A DNA stretch of 64,000 nucleotides from Paenibacillus sp. RC67 (GCF_030020805.1 NZ_CP125098.1:6471501-6535500); one strand, 5' to 3'; counted from the first letter of the stretch, positions 34,772 to 44,239 are shown. A program made the numbers and translations. The notes: generated from the letters alone by a model not told the origin.

Positions 34772-36148
34772 TTATTTCTTTTCACTTCCTGCAGGAGGAT
34801 TGTTCTTCTTCTCCTCGACCAGCTTCTGTACGGCTTCTTCCGTCTGACGAAGGACCGTATTGATATCGACACTGTCTAAGGTATAGGAGTTAAAGGCCGT
34901 TTCCAGTGCCACCTTCAGCTTGTTCGGATCTGCCCCGATAAGCCCGTCGGCACGCTTAGGAGGTGTAGGAGCAGGCTTGTGATAGAACAAAGCCTTGACA
35001 TTCTTCCCTTTCAGTTCTGGAACGTCCTGACCAAGAGTCTTGAACGCGTCGTTCGTGTTCTTGAGCGACGGTACGGTCGCCAGCTGCTTCGCATCGAGCG
35101 CCTGTACTTCATCCGATAATAAGTACGAGATCACAGCAAACGAAATTTCCTTATGCTTATTCGTCTTCGTAATAAACCAGTAAGCAGAGTTAATTTGCGT
35201 ACCTACCCCTGGTGCTTCCTTAAACGTTGGAATCGATACCATATCCCAATTCACTTCAGGCGGAATACCCGCATATTGTCCGAATTGGTTGACCATCATA
35301 GCCACGTTCATATTTTTGTTGAACGCTCCCGCTTCCTCGGTTTGGCTTCTTTTCTTAGGATCCCGGTTGTTGTTCGGAATTTCATAAAAGCGTCCCAGAT
35401 TTTCAAGCAATCGCCTCCATTTTTCCGTGTCACCCAACTTATCTGCCTTTGGATCCAAGTAAGGAACGGATAATTGGTTATCGCGAAGTACGGCGCCAAT
35501 AAACGAACTAAAGCCTCTATATACGACGCCTCCGTCAACACGAGTCATTTTCTTGGCCACTTCGTATACTTCGTCCCACGTCATGCCGTCCGTCGGATAA
35601 GGAACTCCGAACTTATCGAATAATCCCTTGTTATAGAACATCAGCTGCATCCCGCCGTAGGGCATGGGAAGCCCATAGATGTCTCCGTTAGGATTCGTAT
35701 TGCGCATTTGATCAATCAGCGTAGTTTCAAAACGGTTAAGATCATAGTTATTGCTCTTGATTAGCTCTCGCATATCGTAAGCTAAACCCGGGTTAATCAG
35801 GAATGAATCGATGTTGGATGTGTTCCCAATCATAATATCCGGATATACGCCGGAGGTGATCAATTCATTGATGCCGACTCCTTGCTCCCGAGGAAGAAAT
35901 TTCACCGTTACATTAGTGAATTTCTCACGAATTTTATTTCCATATTTTTTGTCAAACGCATCTTGGTCATCACCAAAATCCGATTTAAAAATTAACGTAA
36001 CCGGCTCATTAAGATCAACTTTTACTTTGGCATCCGACTTAACATCTTCGGCTTTGCTGCCTCCGCAGCCGGAAAGTACTGTCGTCAAAATCGCTGCTAC
36101 CAGCAGAACAGAGCCTGACTTTTTGAATGCGGACTTACCTTTTGCCAC
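34772..36148 (-). CDS. Orphan extracellular solute-binding lipoprotein, family 1
   Basis: 458 residues. Lipobox LSGC (Cys 28) after a basic-hydrophobic signal; body contains family features (YGLPMPYGGMQLMFYNKGLFD as spaced blocks, EVAKKMTR) of carbohydrate-binding ABC proteins. The Lys/Glu-rich C-terminus (EEKKNNPPAGSEKK) is unusual. GTG start at 36148 with AAAGGGGG. No permease or ATPase neighbours; it may serve a system elsewhere or act as a sensor protein. Confidence 0.8.
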   Translation of the reverse strand: MAKGKSAFKKSGSVLLVAAILTTVLSGCGGSKAEDVKSDAKVKVDLNEPVTLIFKSDFGDDQDAFDKKYGNKIREKFTNVTVKFLPREQGVGINELITSGVYPDIMIGNTSNIDSFLINPGLAYDMRELIKSNNYDLNRFETTLIDQMRNTNPNGDIYGLPMPYGGMQLMFYNKGLFDKFGVPYPTDGMTWDEVYEVAKKMTRVDGGVVYRGFSSFIGAVLRDNQLSVPYLDPKADKLGDTEKWRRLLENLGRFYEIPNNNRDPKKRSQTEEAGAFNKNMNVAMMVNQFGQYAGIPPEVNWDMVSIPTFKEAPGVGTQINSAYWFITKTNKHKEISFAVISYLLSDEVQALDAKQLATVPSLKNTNDAFKTLGQDVPELKGKNVKALFYHKPAPTPPKRADGLIGADPNKLKVALETAFNSYTLDSVDINTVLRQTEEAVQKLVEEKKNNPPAGSEKK

Positions 36149-36419
36149 ACCAAATCCCCCTTTATCTTATCCATTTTCAGGAATATAAGCTCCATTATAT
36201 TAAGGAATGGCTGGGTCGAACATAACGGAAACTAATCTATTTTTATCGGATATTCACCAAATGTGAATTTTTAAGTAAAATGTAATCGTAAAAATGCCGA
36301 TATCCTACTTATGGTAATAATTCCAATTAGGTTATCTCCTTGGATACCTGATTTCCCATTGCATAGTTAACATGATAAAATGGATGTAAGATTTTTGAAG
36401 GTTAGGGGATTTATTGATC

Positions 36420-36584
36420 ATGGACTTAGCAGAACAAGTGGAGATACTTAGGGCGAGGCTTGTAGAGCTCGTAAACGTAAAAAACAATTTTTGCGATCAA
36501 GAAGTGATTGCCCTTAGTCAGGAACTGGACGTTCTATTGCTCCTGCTGCAGTTCAAATCTAAGCAAGTAGATTGCGGGACATGA
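36420..36584 (+). CDS. Spo0E-like aspartyl-phosphate phosphatase
   Basis: 54 residues: MDLAEQVEILRARLVELVN.. with the family signature SQELD at 33-37, predicted as two helices. Spo0E-type proteins dephosphorylate Spo0A~P and delay sporulation. The ATG has AGGGGAT about 10 bases upstream. Too short for a 60-residue cutoff. Stands alone between a solute-binding gene and a K+ transporter gene. Confidence 0.8.
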   Translation: MDLAEQVEILRARLVELVNVKNNFCDQEVIALSQELDVLLLLLQFKSKQVDCGT

Positions 36585-36585
36585 G

Positions 36586-36609
36586 AAAAAGGAAGGACTA
36601 GGCCCTTCC
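36586..36609 (-). terminator. Terminator of K+ transporter gene
   Basis: GGAAGG and CCTTCC arms; leftward the tail is TTTTT. Confidence 0.6.
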
Positions 36610-36639
36610 CGTTCATCATACCCTATTAAATTCACATCT

Positions 36640-37995
36640 TTATCCGATAATAAGCCTCTCTTCCGGATAATGCACATCCGCTTTGGCTTTGGTCGGAGTG
36701 AATGTCGTCAGGAACAATGTCATCCCAATTCTTCCTATATACATCAAAATAATCAGTGTCAGCTTGCTCACCGCGGAAAGATCGCTTGTAATGCCTGTCG
36801 AAAGACCGCAGGTTCCAAAGGCAGAGCAAATCTCGAAGATGACGGAAACCAGATTGACTTTATGCGATTCCGATATAAGGATGACGAAGGTCCCCGTTAT
36901 AACAAGCAGTACACCTGTCATAAAGTAAACGAAGCTTCTAGTAATATCGTCACGACGTACGGAACGCCCAAATACCCGTATTTCCTCTTCTCCCCGCATG
37001 AAGGTAATAATCATCAGTACGATAATAGCCACCGTCGTCGTTCGCACACCTCCACCCATACTCGATGGGCTGGCGCCGATAAACATCATAATCGACACGA
37101 GCAGTTGACTGGCATCGGTCATATCCGCCGGATTCATGGTGGCAAGCCCTGCACTGCGAGCCGTTACCGAAGTGAATAACGAATGCAGCACCATCTCATA
37201 CCAAGGCATCCCTGCAAAATAATTCGAGCCCTCCGTCACACATACACCCGCTGCACCTAACAGCAGCAAGATAGCATAGGTTGTTGTCGTAACCTTGGTG
37301 TACAAAGTAAAACGGAACTTCTTATGTCCTCCGAACAAATACTCCTTGACCTCTGCAAGCACTGGAAAACCAATGGCCCCCAGCACAATGAGCATCATGG
37401 TGAGCGTCTGAACGAACACATCACTAGAATAATCAAGCAGTGAATTGCCGAACAAGTCAAATCCCGCGTTCGTATAGGATGAAACAGAATGAAATAACCC
37501 GTGATACATAGCCGTAGATATCGAATTATAATAGCCCATAAAATAAAAGTAGCACCCGAACAGGACGGTTCCTACGCCTTCAAATAATAACGTCATTCCG
37601 ATAATCAGCTTCATAAGCTGGACCATGCCGGATAAATGATACCGGTTCTGATCAATCATCATCAGCTTACGCTGAGATAGCCCTATCGGTTTACCAAACA
37701 AAATCCAATAAAAGCTGCCCATCGCCATAACTCCGATACCGCCTAATTGAAAGGCGATCATCAGCACAACCGTTCCAAAATGGCTGAATGTATCTGCTGT
37801 ACTGACTGTTGTTAGCCCTGTCACGCTTACCGCACTCGCCGCGATGAATAAGGAGTCCATAAAGGTAATAGTGACTCCAGGCTTCAGACTAACAGGTAAA
37901 ATAAGCAGGATGGTTACGATAAAAATAACGATGAAATAAGCGACGACGATGGAATGCACCGCCGATCTCGGTCTTTGCGATTTCTTTTGCAGCAT
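36640..37995 (-). CDS. ktrB: Potassium uptake channel subunit KtrB (TrkH/KtrB family)
   Basis: 451 residues with four repeated M1-P-M2 units. The four selectivity-loop regions are visible: SVTGLTTVS (about 56), SSYTNAGFDLFG (about 172), TSVTARSAGLATM (about 277) and SAFGTCGLSTGIT (about 393). Size fits KtrB rather than the longer TrkH. KtrB forms a Na+-dependent K+ channel with the regulatory ring KtrA, not encoded here. GAGGG precedes the ATG. No ydaO-type leader was recognised in the 450 upstream bases. Confidence 0.9.
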   Translation of the reverse strand: MLQKKSQRPRSAVHSIVVAYFIVIFIVTILLILPVSLKPGVTITFMDSLFIAASAVSVTGLTTVSTADTFSHFGTVVLMIAFQLGGIGVMAMGSFYWILFGKPIGLSQRKLMMIDQNRYHLSGMVQLMKLIIGMTLLFEGVGTVLFGCYFYFMGYYNSISTAMYHGLFHSVSSYTNAGFDLFGNSLLDYSSDVFVQTLTMMLIVLGAIGFPVLAEVKEYLFGGHKKFRFTLYTKVTTTTYAILLLLGAAGVCVTEGSNYFAGMPWYEMVLHSLFTSVTARSAGLATMNPADMTDASQLLVSIMMFIGASPSSMGGGVRTTTVAIIVLMIITFMRGEEEIRVFGRSVRRDDITRSFVYFMTGVLLVITGTFVILISESHKVNLVSVIFEICSAFGTCGLSTGITSDLSAVSKLTLIILMYIGRIGMTLFLTTFTPTKAKADVHYPEERLIIG

Positions 37996-38454
37996 ATTCC
38001 CTCACTCAATATTCAATGATTTTACATAATCATAAGGAAAAGTTCGGCATGAATCAAGTTTTTCAGACGATTTTTGCGGGACGACCGAGAATCTATTTAA
38101 GAAGCTTTATACTTCATATTGACCATTAGGTGATGAAAATTTGCTTTTTAGGATAACGTTGCCGATACGGCGGTGCTACCAAGTATCTCTTGACCTTCTG
38201 GAAACAAACTGCTAGCATGAATATGTAGTAACTTTGAGAACGCTTAACCATGATATGAATACCAATGTGACGGTTGGAGTCCATGAGAAAACCCGAACAA
38301 TTTGATTCGCTCGCCTGCGAGCCTGTCTTATTGTTCGGGTTTTATTTTTATGGTCCGTGTCGATAAGGAGGTGGTGTCGCTCGCGGCTTACGGCCAAGTA
38401 GCATGGAGCATTGGATCAAGAGGAAATGGATTGTACAACAAAGGAGGTATTAAT
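37996..38454. other. Intergenic region with a large cruciform hairpin
   Basis: 459 bases between divergent genes. Main feature is the hairpin at 38288-38343. The frame of the following gene extends back to 38302, but no ribosome site supports that; the true start is 38455. No other structure recognised. Confidence 0.4.
38288..38343. terminator. Large hairpin, terminator-like in both directions
   Basis: AAAACCCGAACAA and TTGTTCGGGTTTT (13 bp) enclose GCTCGC-CT-GCGAGC. No annotated gene ends here on either strand, so it may end an unseen small RNA or be a relic. Confidence 0.6.
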
Positions 38455-39447
38455 ATGTTTCAAGTTCAAACATTGAGCCTTATTCAAAGGCAATTAAAAC
38501 TACTCACAACTGTTGTTCTCTCCATTCTTATTTCGGGAATGTCTGTTTTCCCCGTATTTGCGGAATCTCCTCAGAAAACTGTAAACGCTTCGGCAACACT
38601 CGCATACAATCTCAAAGAACTTAATCACAACTTGGCTGTTCAGAAAGCTTATATCGCTTCAACATATCTTTACGTTACACAGCGGTCTGGTGGAACATGT
38701 TATCTTTCAAGATTGCTCATAAACGGAAGTGACGCTACGTACGTTGATGAAATGACCATCACAAACGCCGGTCATTGCCAAACCCTAGACATGTACACTT
38801 ATAATGGTATAAATTACTTTTATTTTAGTTCAAAAGCAGATCCATCAACATCGTATAACTGGTCGCTTCAGGTAGCAAGACTTCAATACTCACCCGGCGT
38901 GACATACGATTATACAGATCTTCATCGGTTCACCTATATGAATTACGCTAATAAGACGGGTGCAAGATTAGGCGAGACCTACCGTGTTGATGCCGGCGGC
39001 AACAGTACCTATACTATTTTCCGTGTACAAACGGTAGAAGGAACCGTAACCTGGTCCATTTATGACACGGTAGCATTGAATCAGCTTCTTGACAGCAATG
39101 AACAGGTTCGAATGGATAGTGCGGCAGCGATAAGCGCCTCCGTTGCCAGCTTTACGCAGTCTGGCAGTGCTATAGTCAGACCGAACGGATCTTTCCAGGG
39201 TACTGATATGCTCGATAAAACGGAAATATATACGTCAGGCGGTGCGGAAGGTGATACTCCGCAGATTGCTATGATGTCAAATACAGGAGCATACAAAACT
39301 CTTGTGAATATTACCAATGTGGGTACCCATGAAATCGAAGGAGTTCAGACAAAAAACAGTAACGTTTATTTTACTATAGTTACAGACCCAGTTAACAAAA
39401 AAAATACACAGAAAATTTATTACGTGCCTGATAGCATATTTCAATAA
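38455..39447 (+). CDS. Secreted helveticin J-like class III bacteriocin candidate
   Basis: 330 residues with signal peptide (cut near VFAES, residue 37). The mature part shares the block order of the helveticin J family: an AYI..YLYVTQ start, GHCQTLDMYTY, W-x2-Q-x-AR, RFTYMNYANK, a SIYDTVALNQLLD segment, SFQG-x-D and a late GTHEIEGVQ region; beta-rich, no cysteine pairs beyond two in the N-terminal third. Helveticin J is a heat-labile 37-kDa bacteriocin of lactobacilli. AAAGGAGG precedes ATG 38455. No immunity or exporter gene adjoins; Sec secretion is implied. The gene is visibly more AT-rich than neighbours and is boxed between two terminator hairpins, consistent with acquisition. Confidence 0.6.
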   Translation: MFQVQTLSLIQRQLKLLTTVVLSILISGMSVFPVFAESPQKTVNASATLAYNLKELNHNLAVQKAYIASTYLYVTQRSGGTCYLSRLLINGSDATYVDEMTITNAGHCQTLDMYTYNGINYFYFSSKADPSTSYNWSLQVARLQYSPGVTYDYTDLHRFTYMNYANKTGARLGETYRVDAGGNSTYTIFRVQTVEGTVTWSIYDTVALNQLLDSNEQVRMDSAAAISASVASFTQSGSAIVRPNGSFQGTDMLDKTEIYTSGGAEGDTPQIAMMSNTGAYKTLVNITNVGTHEIEGVQTKNSNVYFTIVTDPVNKKNTQKIYYVPDSIFQ

Positions 39448-39572
39448 CCACCAAACGGGTCAGCCCCGAAAACCGTACCAAAAACCATTCGATGCATTAT
39501 GAAAAACAACCTAAAGAATTGTATATTCCATAGAAAGTTATTAAGCAAGATATAGAGCCCGGCGTTTGCGTA

Positions 39573-39604
39573 ACGAGGCTGCGGGTTCATACCCGCAGCC
39601 TCGT
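39573..39604 (+). terminator. Perfect 14-bp hairpin after helveticin J-like gene
   Basis: ACGAGGCTGCGGGT, loop TCAT, ACCCGCAGCCTCGT. Only weakly T-rich afterwards (CTAGTTGCTATTC). Confidence 0.75.
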
Positions 39605-39696
39605 CTAGTTGCTATTCTATTCAAAGTGAAATTTGACGATGATTTTAAACTAAAGTGTTTGGTCAGTTGAATGAACCAAGTTTAAGCAGTGACCGA

Positions 39697-40482
39697 TTAT
39701 TGCGCATGGATCCAGGCAACATCTTTTTCCGACAAATACGTCTCCCACTCGTTGGGGGCCTTTACATCGCTAATAATAATATCGATTTCCTTCATATCGG
39801 CCAGCTTATAGAACCTCACGTTGCCGAACTTCGAGTGATCCGTCAGCACAATGCTCTGCTTGGAGTGCTCGATTAGCTTCTTCGCAAGCCGTCCCCGTTC
39901 CTCGTCAAAGCTCGTAATCCCCTTGCCCATCATGATTCCATCGATTGTAATGAACGCTTTATCCGCATAGAAGGATTCTACGATCTTTTCGGCTGTCGTC
40001 CCTGTAGTTCTGAACTGCATGGAATCTACCTTTCCACCGATGAAATAAATGCTTCCAGCATATAAATCCTTGTTCTTATATTCAATGAGCAGCGTAAGAG
40101 CTGCAATGGAATTCGTCAATACGGTGATATTCTTTTTATTTTGCAGGTAAGGGATCATTTGCAGCGTCGTCGAGCCGTCATCAATGAAAATAACGTCGTT
40201 ATCCTCGATCAGCATAGCTGCCGCACGTCCGATCAGCCTTTTTTCCTCGGCACGAGTCACTTCCCGTTTGATGTGGGAGGCTTCCTCCCGATGCAAATTA
40301 TATTTAACCGCTCCGCCATAAACCCGCTTCAGCTTATTCTCTTCCTCAAGCTCTTCCAAGTATCTGCGGATCGTCTCTGAAGAAACCTTCAGCTTATCTA
40401 CCAGCTCTCCGGTTTTGACCTTTCCTTCGAGATTTAACAAATTAAGAATAAAGTCTTTCCGTTCCTCTCCGACTAATGACAC
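39697..40482 (-). CDS. DeoR-family transcriptional regulator of the AEP locus
   Basis: 261 residues. N-terminal winged HTH (KTGELVDKLKVSSETIRRYL) and C-terminal sugar-isomerase-like effector domain with DDGSTTLQM and TDHSKFG. DeoR regulators usually repress and bind phosphorylated metabolites. GTG start with GGAGG at 9 bases. Located as last gene of the leftward 2-aminoethylphosphonate cluster, about 100 bases after phnW, with its own upstream direct repeats. Likely effector would be AEP or phosphonoacetaldehyde; that is inference. Confidence 0.85.
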   Translation of the reverse strand: MSLVGEERKDFILNLLNLEGKVKTGELVDKLKVSSETIRRYLEELEEENKLKRVYGGAVKYNLHREEASHIKREVTRAEEKRLIGRAAAMLIEDNDVIFIDDGSTTLQMIPYLQNKKNITVLTNSIAALTLLIEYKNKDLYAGSIYFIGGKVDSMQFRTTGTTAEKIVESFYADKAFITIDGIMMGKGITSFDEERGRLAKKLIEHSKQSIVLTDHSKFGNVRFYKLADMKEIDIIISDVKAPNEWETYLSEKDVAWIHAQ

Positions 40483-40514
40483 TTGAGAAAACCTCCAACT
40501 ATAAAGTAATCAGC

Positions 40515-40559
40515 TTAAGAGCCATTATACCATTTGGCTGTCCTATTTAAGAGCCATTA
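40515..40559. repeat. 13-base direct repeat upstream of the DeoR-type gene
   Basis: TTAAGAGCCATTA occurs at 40515-40527 and 40547-40559, 32 bases start to start (three helical turns), just before the regulator gene. Suits autoregulation with paired binding sites. Confidence 0.55.
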
Positions 40560-40585
40560 AATATGTTTTTATTCCAAAGATATTT

Positions 40586-41695
40586 TTAAGACCAGAACCG
40601 GTTTCTCTCCACCGCTTCAACCAACCGCTCAATATCATTGGCATGAACATCACCGATATTTCCTATACGGAACGTTTGCGCGGACGTGATCTTACCGGGA
40701 TAGAGGACGAATCCTTCCTCTTTCATTCGCTTGTAGAAGGTTTCAAATGAAAAATGCTCGCTCTTTGGGTAATAGAAGCTGGTAATAATAGGTGATTGAT
40801 ATTCGGCCGGAAGCAGCGCACTGAAACCAAGACGCTCCATCCCCTTTACCAGCAGTCTGTGATTGTTCTCGTAGCGCTGCTGCCGCTTGACGATACCGCC
40901 CTCTTCAGCAAGCTCCTTCATCGCTTGATAAAAAGCATGCACAACATGCGTCGGGGATGTGAACCGCCATTTGCCGTTCTGGCGCTCCATCGTATCCCAT
41001 TGGTCGAACAAATCCAAAGCGAGCGATCTTGCGCGGCCGCGGCACAGCTCCAACTCTTCCCGCTTAGCTATAACAAATCCGAAACCAGGCACACCTTGGA
41101 TGCACTTGTTGCTGCTGCTGATGAGAAAGTCGATTTGCAGCTCCGCTACGTCAAGCTCTATACCTCCGAAAGTACTCATCGCGTCGACGATGAACGTCTT
41201 GCTGTATTGCTTAGCAATAACACCGATTTCGCGAATCGGGTTCAACATTCCCGTCGTCGTCTCTCCATGAACAACGGCAACATGAGTAATCGCGGCGTCT
41301 TGCTGCAGCAGCGTCTCTAGACGAGCTGCATCCGCCCGTTCGGTTTCACCGAAATCAAGCACTGCCGTATCGATGTTCAGCACATCCACCATTTGAGCAA
41401 TGCGCGCCCCGTATGCTCCATTCACCAATACAGCCAGCTTGCCGTTCGATGGAATGACGGACCCGATAACCGACTCAACGCAGAAGCTTCCGCTTCCCTG
41501 CATCAGCACGGAGGTGTACTTTTCCGTTTGCGGAGTAGATAACTGAACCAGCTCGGAACGAATCTCCTGCACGAGTCCGTTATATTCTTTATCCCAGGTG
41601 CACCAGTCGATCAGCATGGCCGCTTTGACACTGTCTGTCGTCGTTAGGGGCCCAGGTGTTAAAAGCAAGTATGGATTTTTCGTCGCTGTTGTCAT
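40586..41695 (-). CDS. phnW: 2-aminoethylphosphonate:pyruvate transaminase
   Basis: 369 residues of a fold-type I PLP aminotransferase. LTPGPLTT start, VVHGETTTGMLNP, DAMSTFGG and the PLP lysine in SSNKCIQGVPG (about 195) match PhnW. It converts AEP and pyruvate to phosphonoacetaldehyde and alanine. The start codon shares its A with the phnX stop (TAATG), so translation is coupled. Family length is normal (360-370). Confidence 0.95.
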   Translation of the reverse strand: MTTATKNPYLLLTPGPLTTTDSVKAAMLIDWCTWDKEYNGLVQEIRSELVQLSTPQTEKYTSVLMQGSGSFCVESVIGSVIPSNGKLAVLVNGAYGARIAQMVDVLNIDTAVLDFGETERADAARLETLLQQDAAITHVAVVHGETTTGMLNPIREIGVIAKQYSKTFIVDAMSTFGGIELDVAELQIDFLISSSNKCIQGVPGFGFVIAKREELELCRGRARSLALDLFDQWDTMERQNGKWRFTSPTHVVHAFYQAMKELAEEGGIVKRQQRYENNHRLLVKGMERLGFSALLPAEYQSPIITSFYYPKSEHFSFETFYKRMKEEGFVLYPGKITSAQTFRIGNIGDVHANDIERLVEAVERNRFWS

Positions 41696-42495
41696 TATGG
41701 TCTGTCTCCTTTGGCAAGTCGGTCATTAATGAGTTCTATGACGGAATCCAATTCTCCGATCGAATCTATAACATAATGGGCTCCTGCCTGCATGTAGCGA
41801 TCCTTAATATCAGCAAGCTTAGCTTCAAGGACTGCGCTGTCAGCGGATTGAACCTCGTCTTCGGTCATACCAAGCTCATTGCTGCCCTTCAATATGCCGA
41901 TGCTCCATGCTCCTGCATTCACACCCTCAAGAACATCGCTTATCGTATCTCCTACTTTGATGATGCTCTTCATCGGATACAGATTCAAACGGATGGCATT
42001 CTCATAGCACATCCATGGGTAGGGACGTCCTGCAGGCATTTCGTCTGGAGTAACGAGGCAATCCGGCGAATAGCCGTTTTTCTTCGCTTCGTCCGCTACA
42101 ACCATCATCATTTCCGTTGTATAGCCTGTCGTCGATCCGATCTTGATGCCTTGACTGCGCAAACGCTCTACCAGCTCAACCGCACCTGGAATCGGTACCG
42201 CATAGGTTCTGAGCACCGAAAAAAGCGATCGCTCAAAATCCGCATACATCTCATCGAAATCAGCGTCAGTAATTGACTTGCCGTATTTTGCAATCCACTG
42301 GCTGGATACGCCGTCCATCTCCCCGATAGCCTGAATGTGATCCCGCTTCAGCATCCCCATAGGCTTTCTCGCTTCTTCCGCCGTAACGGTAATGCCTTTG
42401 TTCGCATAAGCTTCGATAAATGCCGCCAGTGGAGCAAAACATCCGTAATCGATCGTCGTACCTGCCCAATCTAAAATAACGCCTTGAATTTTCAT
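41695..42495 (-). CDS. phnX: Phosphonoacetaldehyde hydrolase (phosphonatase)
   Basis: 266 residues, HAD superfamily. DWAGTTIDYGC (nucleophile Asp about 10), Schiff-base lysine region (KPMGMLKRDHI, about 45-55), and KVGDTISD near the C-terminus. It cleaves the C-P bond of phosphonoacetaldehyde to phosphate and acetaldehyde, completing AEP breakdown after PhnW. AAAGGAG precedes the ATG. Confidence 0.95.
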   Translation of the reverse strand: MKIQGVILDWAGTTIDYGCFAPLAAFIEAYANKGITVTAEEARKPMGMLKRDHIQAIGEMDGVSSQWIAKYGKSITDADFDEMYADFERSLFSVLRTYAVPIPGAVELVERLRSQGIKIGSTTGYTTEMMMVVADEAKKNGYSPDCLVTPDEMPAGRPYPWMCYENAIRLNLYPMKSIIKVGDTISDVLEGVNAGAWSIGILKGSNELGMTEDEVQSADSAVLEAKLADIKDRYMQAGAHYVIDSIGELDSVIELINDRLAKGDRP

Positions 42496-42516
42496 TTCAA
42501 TCTCTCCTTTAATTTA

Positions 42517-44226
42517 TTATTTCAGTACTTGCCATGAATCGGTTTTTTTGCGTACTTTGTGCACGACCAGCTCATACAGGAACCGGACGATAATATTGGT
42601 GACAACAATCAAGCTCGACATCGCGGCTGCGGCTGCGACATCTCCCGCATCATCCATATTCACGATAGATACGGCAGCCAGATTAAAATCGGCAGATCTT
42701 AAAAACACTACAGCTGATACCGTAACCATCGAGTTCACGAAGAAATACATTGCGATTTCCAAAATCGCCGGCAGCGACATCGGTACTGTCACCCTCAAGA
42801 AAGTCCGGTAGAACGGTACGCTCATCGACTCTGATACGAGCTCGAACTCTTTATCCAGCTTCTTAAGCGTTGTTGTAGCAGTTATAAAAGGAACCGAGTA
42901 AAAGTGAATCATATTAGCTAAGACGATGATCGCCATGGTGCCGTACATAAAGTTCAGAGGATTGTCTGGATTGTTAAAGAAAAATATATAAGCAAGCCCG
43001 ATAACCATGCCCGGCAGAGCGAGCGGTAATATTGATAAGAAATACCCGACTTGGCGGAGCCCATGAAAGTTTCTTGTTTTCTCAATCAAGTAGGCAAAGC
43101 TGAAAGCGACAATCGTTCCGATAACCGCTGTAAGAAGCGATACCTCCAGGCTGTTATAAAAAGGCTCCAGGCCAGAAGCCGCCACTTTCGAGAAATCAAA
43201 GTGCTTGGTCGATAGAGCCAAGTCATAGGGCCATACTTTAACTAAAGATGCATAGCCTGTCGTGATCAATGGGATGAAGATTCCGATGACACATAACCAG
43301 CAAATCACCGTATAAAAAAGGTCCCGTGCTTTACCATCGTTAATCCGGTAAGGCGTCGATTTAGCCGACAACAGCGCTTTTTGCTTACGCTCGACAATCC
43401 GGTCTACGGCAAATGCTATGAAAGCCGGGATTGTCAGCAGGATACCGACGGCTGCACCCATCGAAAAATTTTGCTGTCCGATGACCTGCTTGTAAATGTC
43501 GGTAGCCAGCACGTTAAACTGCCCACCTACCGCCTGGGGCGCTCCGAAGTCGGTAAAGCTCGCCGTGAAGCATACGAACAGCGCACTGATCAGACCGAAT
43601 TTGACCGACGGCAGCGTGACCGTCAAAAAGGTACGGGTTTTGCCTGCTCCAAGCGTTCTAGCCGCTTCGTACAACCGGTAATCCGTCATCGATAACGCAG
43701 CTGCAAAAATCATAAACGCCTGCGGGAATAAGTAGATGACTTCCGATATGATAATTCCGACCGGTCCGTATAAAGGAATCTTGATTCCGTGCGGAAAAAA
43801 TCCGAAAAATCCTGTTGTAATAAGACCCTGATTGCCGAATAAGTAGGTGAGTGCAATCCCATGCATCATCGTCGGAGCAAACAACGGCAGCAGCGCTGCA
43901 TATTTAAAGAAAGCTTTGCCCCGAATCGAAGTCCTCACAATGCCGTACGCATAAAGAAAGGCGAGCACAGAGGCGATGACTGTTGAGAAGACCGAAATGT
44001 ACAGTGTGTTCGTCAACGATCGGAATAGTGAAGGTGTCGAGAAATATTTGATGAAGTTCGCCAAGCCAACAAAGGCGTCTTCCCGATCTACAAACGCTTT
44101 GGCAAACAATAAGCATAACGGAATCAAGATGCCAAGCAGCAGTGAGACGACCAGCAAGGCGATAAGCAAGCTTTGAAGTGATTGGGCTGAGCTCCATTTT
44201 TGTCGTAATGCTCGAATAGCTGTCAT
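42517..44226 (-). CDS. AEP ABC transporter permease, two fused permease domains
   Basis: 569 residues with about 12 helices and two EAA loops (EAARTLGAG about 186; ELVSESMSVP about 462), i.e. both permeases of an iron/phosphonate-type importer in one chain. In Salmonella the two are separate (PhnU, PhnV). Overlaps in role with the adjacent ATPase gene 13 bases upstream. AAAGGAG before the ATG. Fits putative 2-aminoethylphosphonate transporter families. Confidence 0.9.
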   Translation of the reverse strand: MTAIRALRQKWSSAQSLQSLLIALLVVSLLLGILIPLCLLFAKAFVDREDAFVGLANFIKYFSTPSLFRSLTNTLYISVFSTVIASVLAFLYAYGIVRTSIRGKAFFKYAALLPLFAPTMMHGIALTYLFGNQGLITTGFFGFFPHGIKIPLYGPVGIIISEVIYLFPQAFMIFAAALSMTDYRLYEAARTLGAGKTRTFLTVTLPSVKFGLISALFVCFTASFTDFGAPQAVGGQFNVLATDIYKQVIGQQNFSMGAAVGILLTIPAFIAFAVDRIVERKQKALLSAKSTPYRINDGKARDLFYTVICWLCVIGIFIPLITTGYASLVKVWPYDLALSTKHFDFSKVAASGLEPFYNSLEVSLLTAVIGTIVAFSFAYLIEKTRNFHGLRQVGYFLSILPLALPGMVIGLAYIFFFNNPDNPLNFMYGTMAIIVLANMIHFYSVPFITATTTLKKLDKEFELVSESMSVPFYRTFLRVTVPMSLPAILEIAMYFFVNSMVTVSAVVFLRSADFNLAAVSIVNMDDAGDVAAAAAMSSLIVVTNIIVRFLYELVVHKVRKKTDSWQVLK

Positions 44227-44239
44227 AACAAGTGCTCCT

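Noticed and set aside
37996..38280. Possible ydaO-type (c-di-AMP) leader before ktrB
   Set aside because: Region checked on the minus strand; no conserved ydaO blocks or pseudoknot pattern found.
38577..38592. cre-like TGTAAACGCTTCGG inside the helveticin-like gene
   Set aside because: Imperfect 3' half and located in coding sequence beyond the signal peptide; likely chance.
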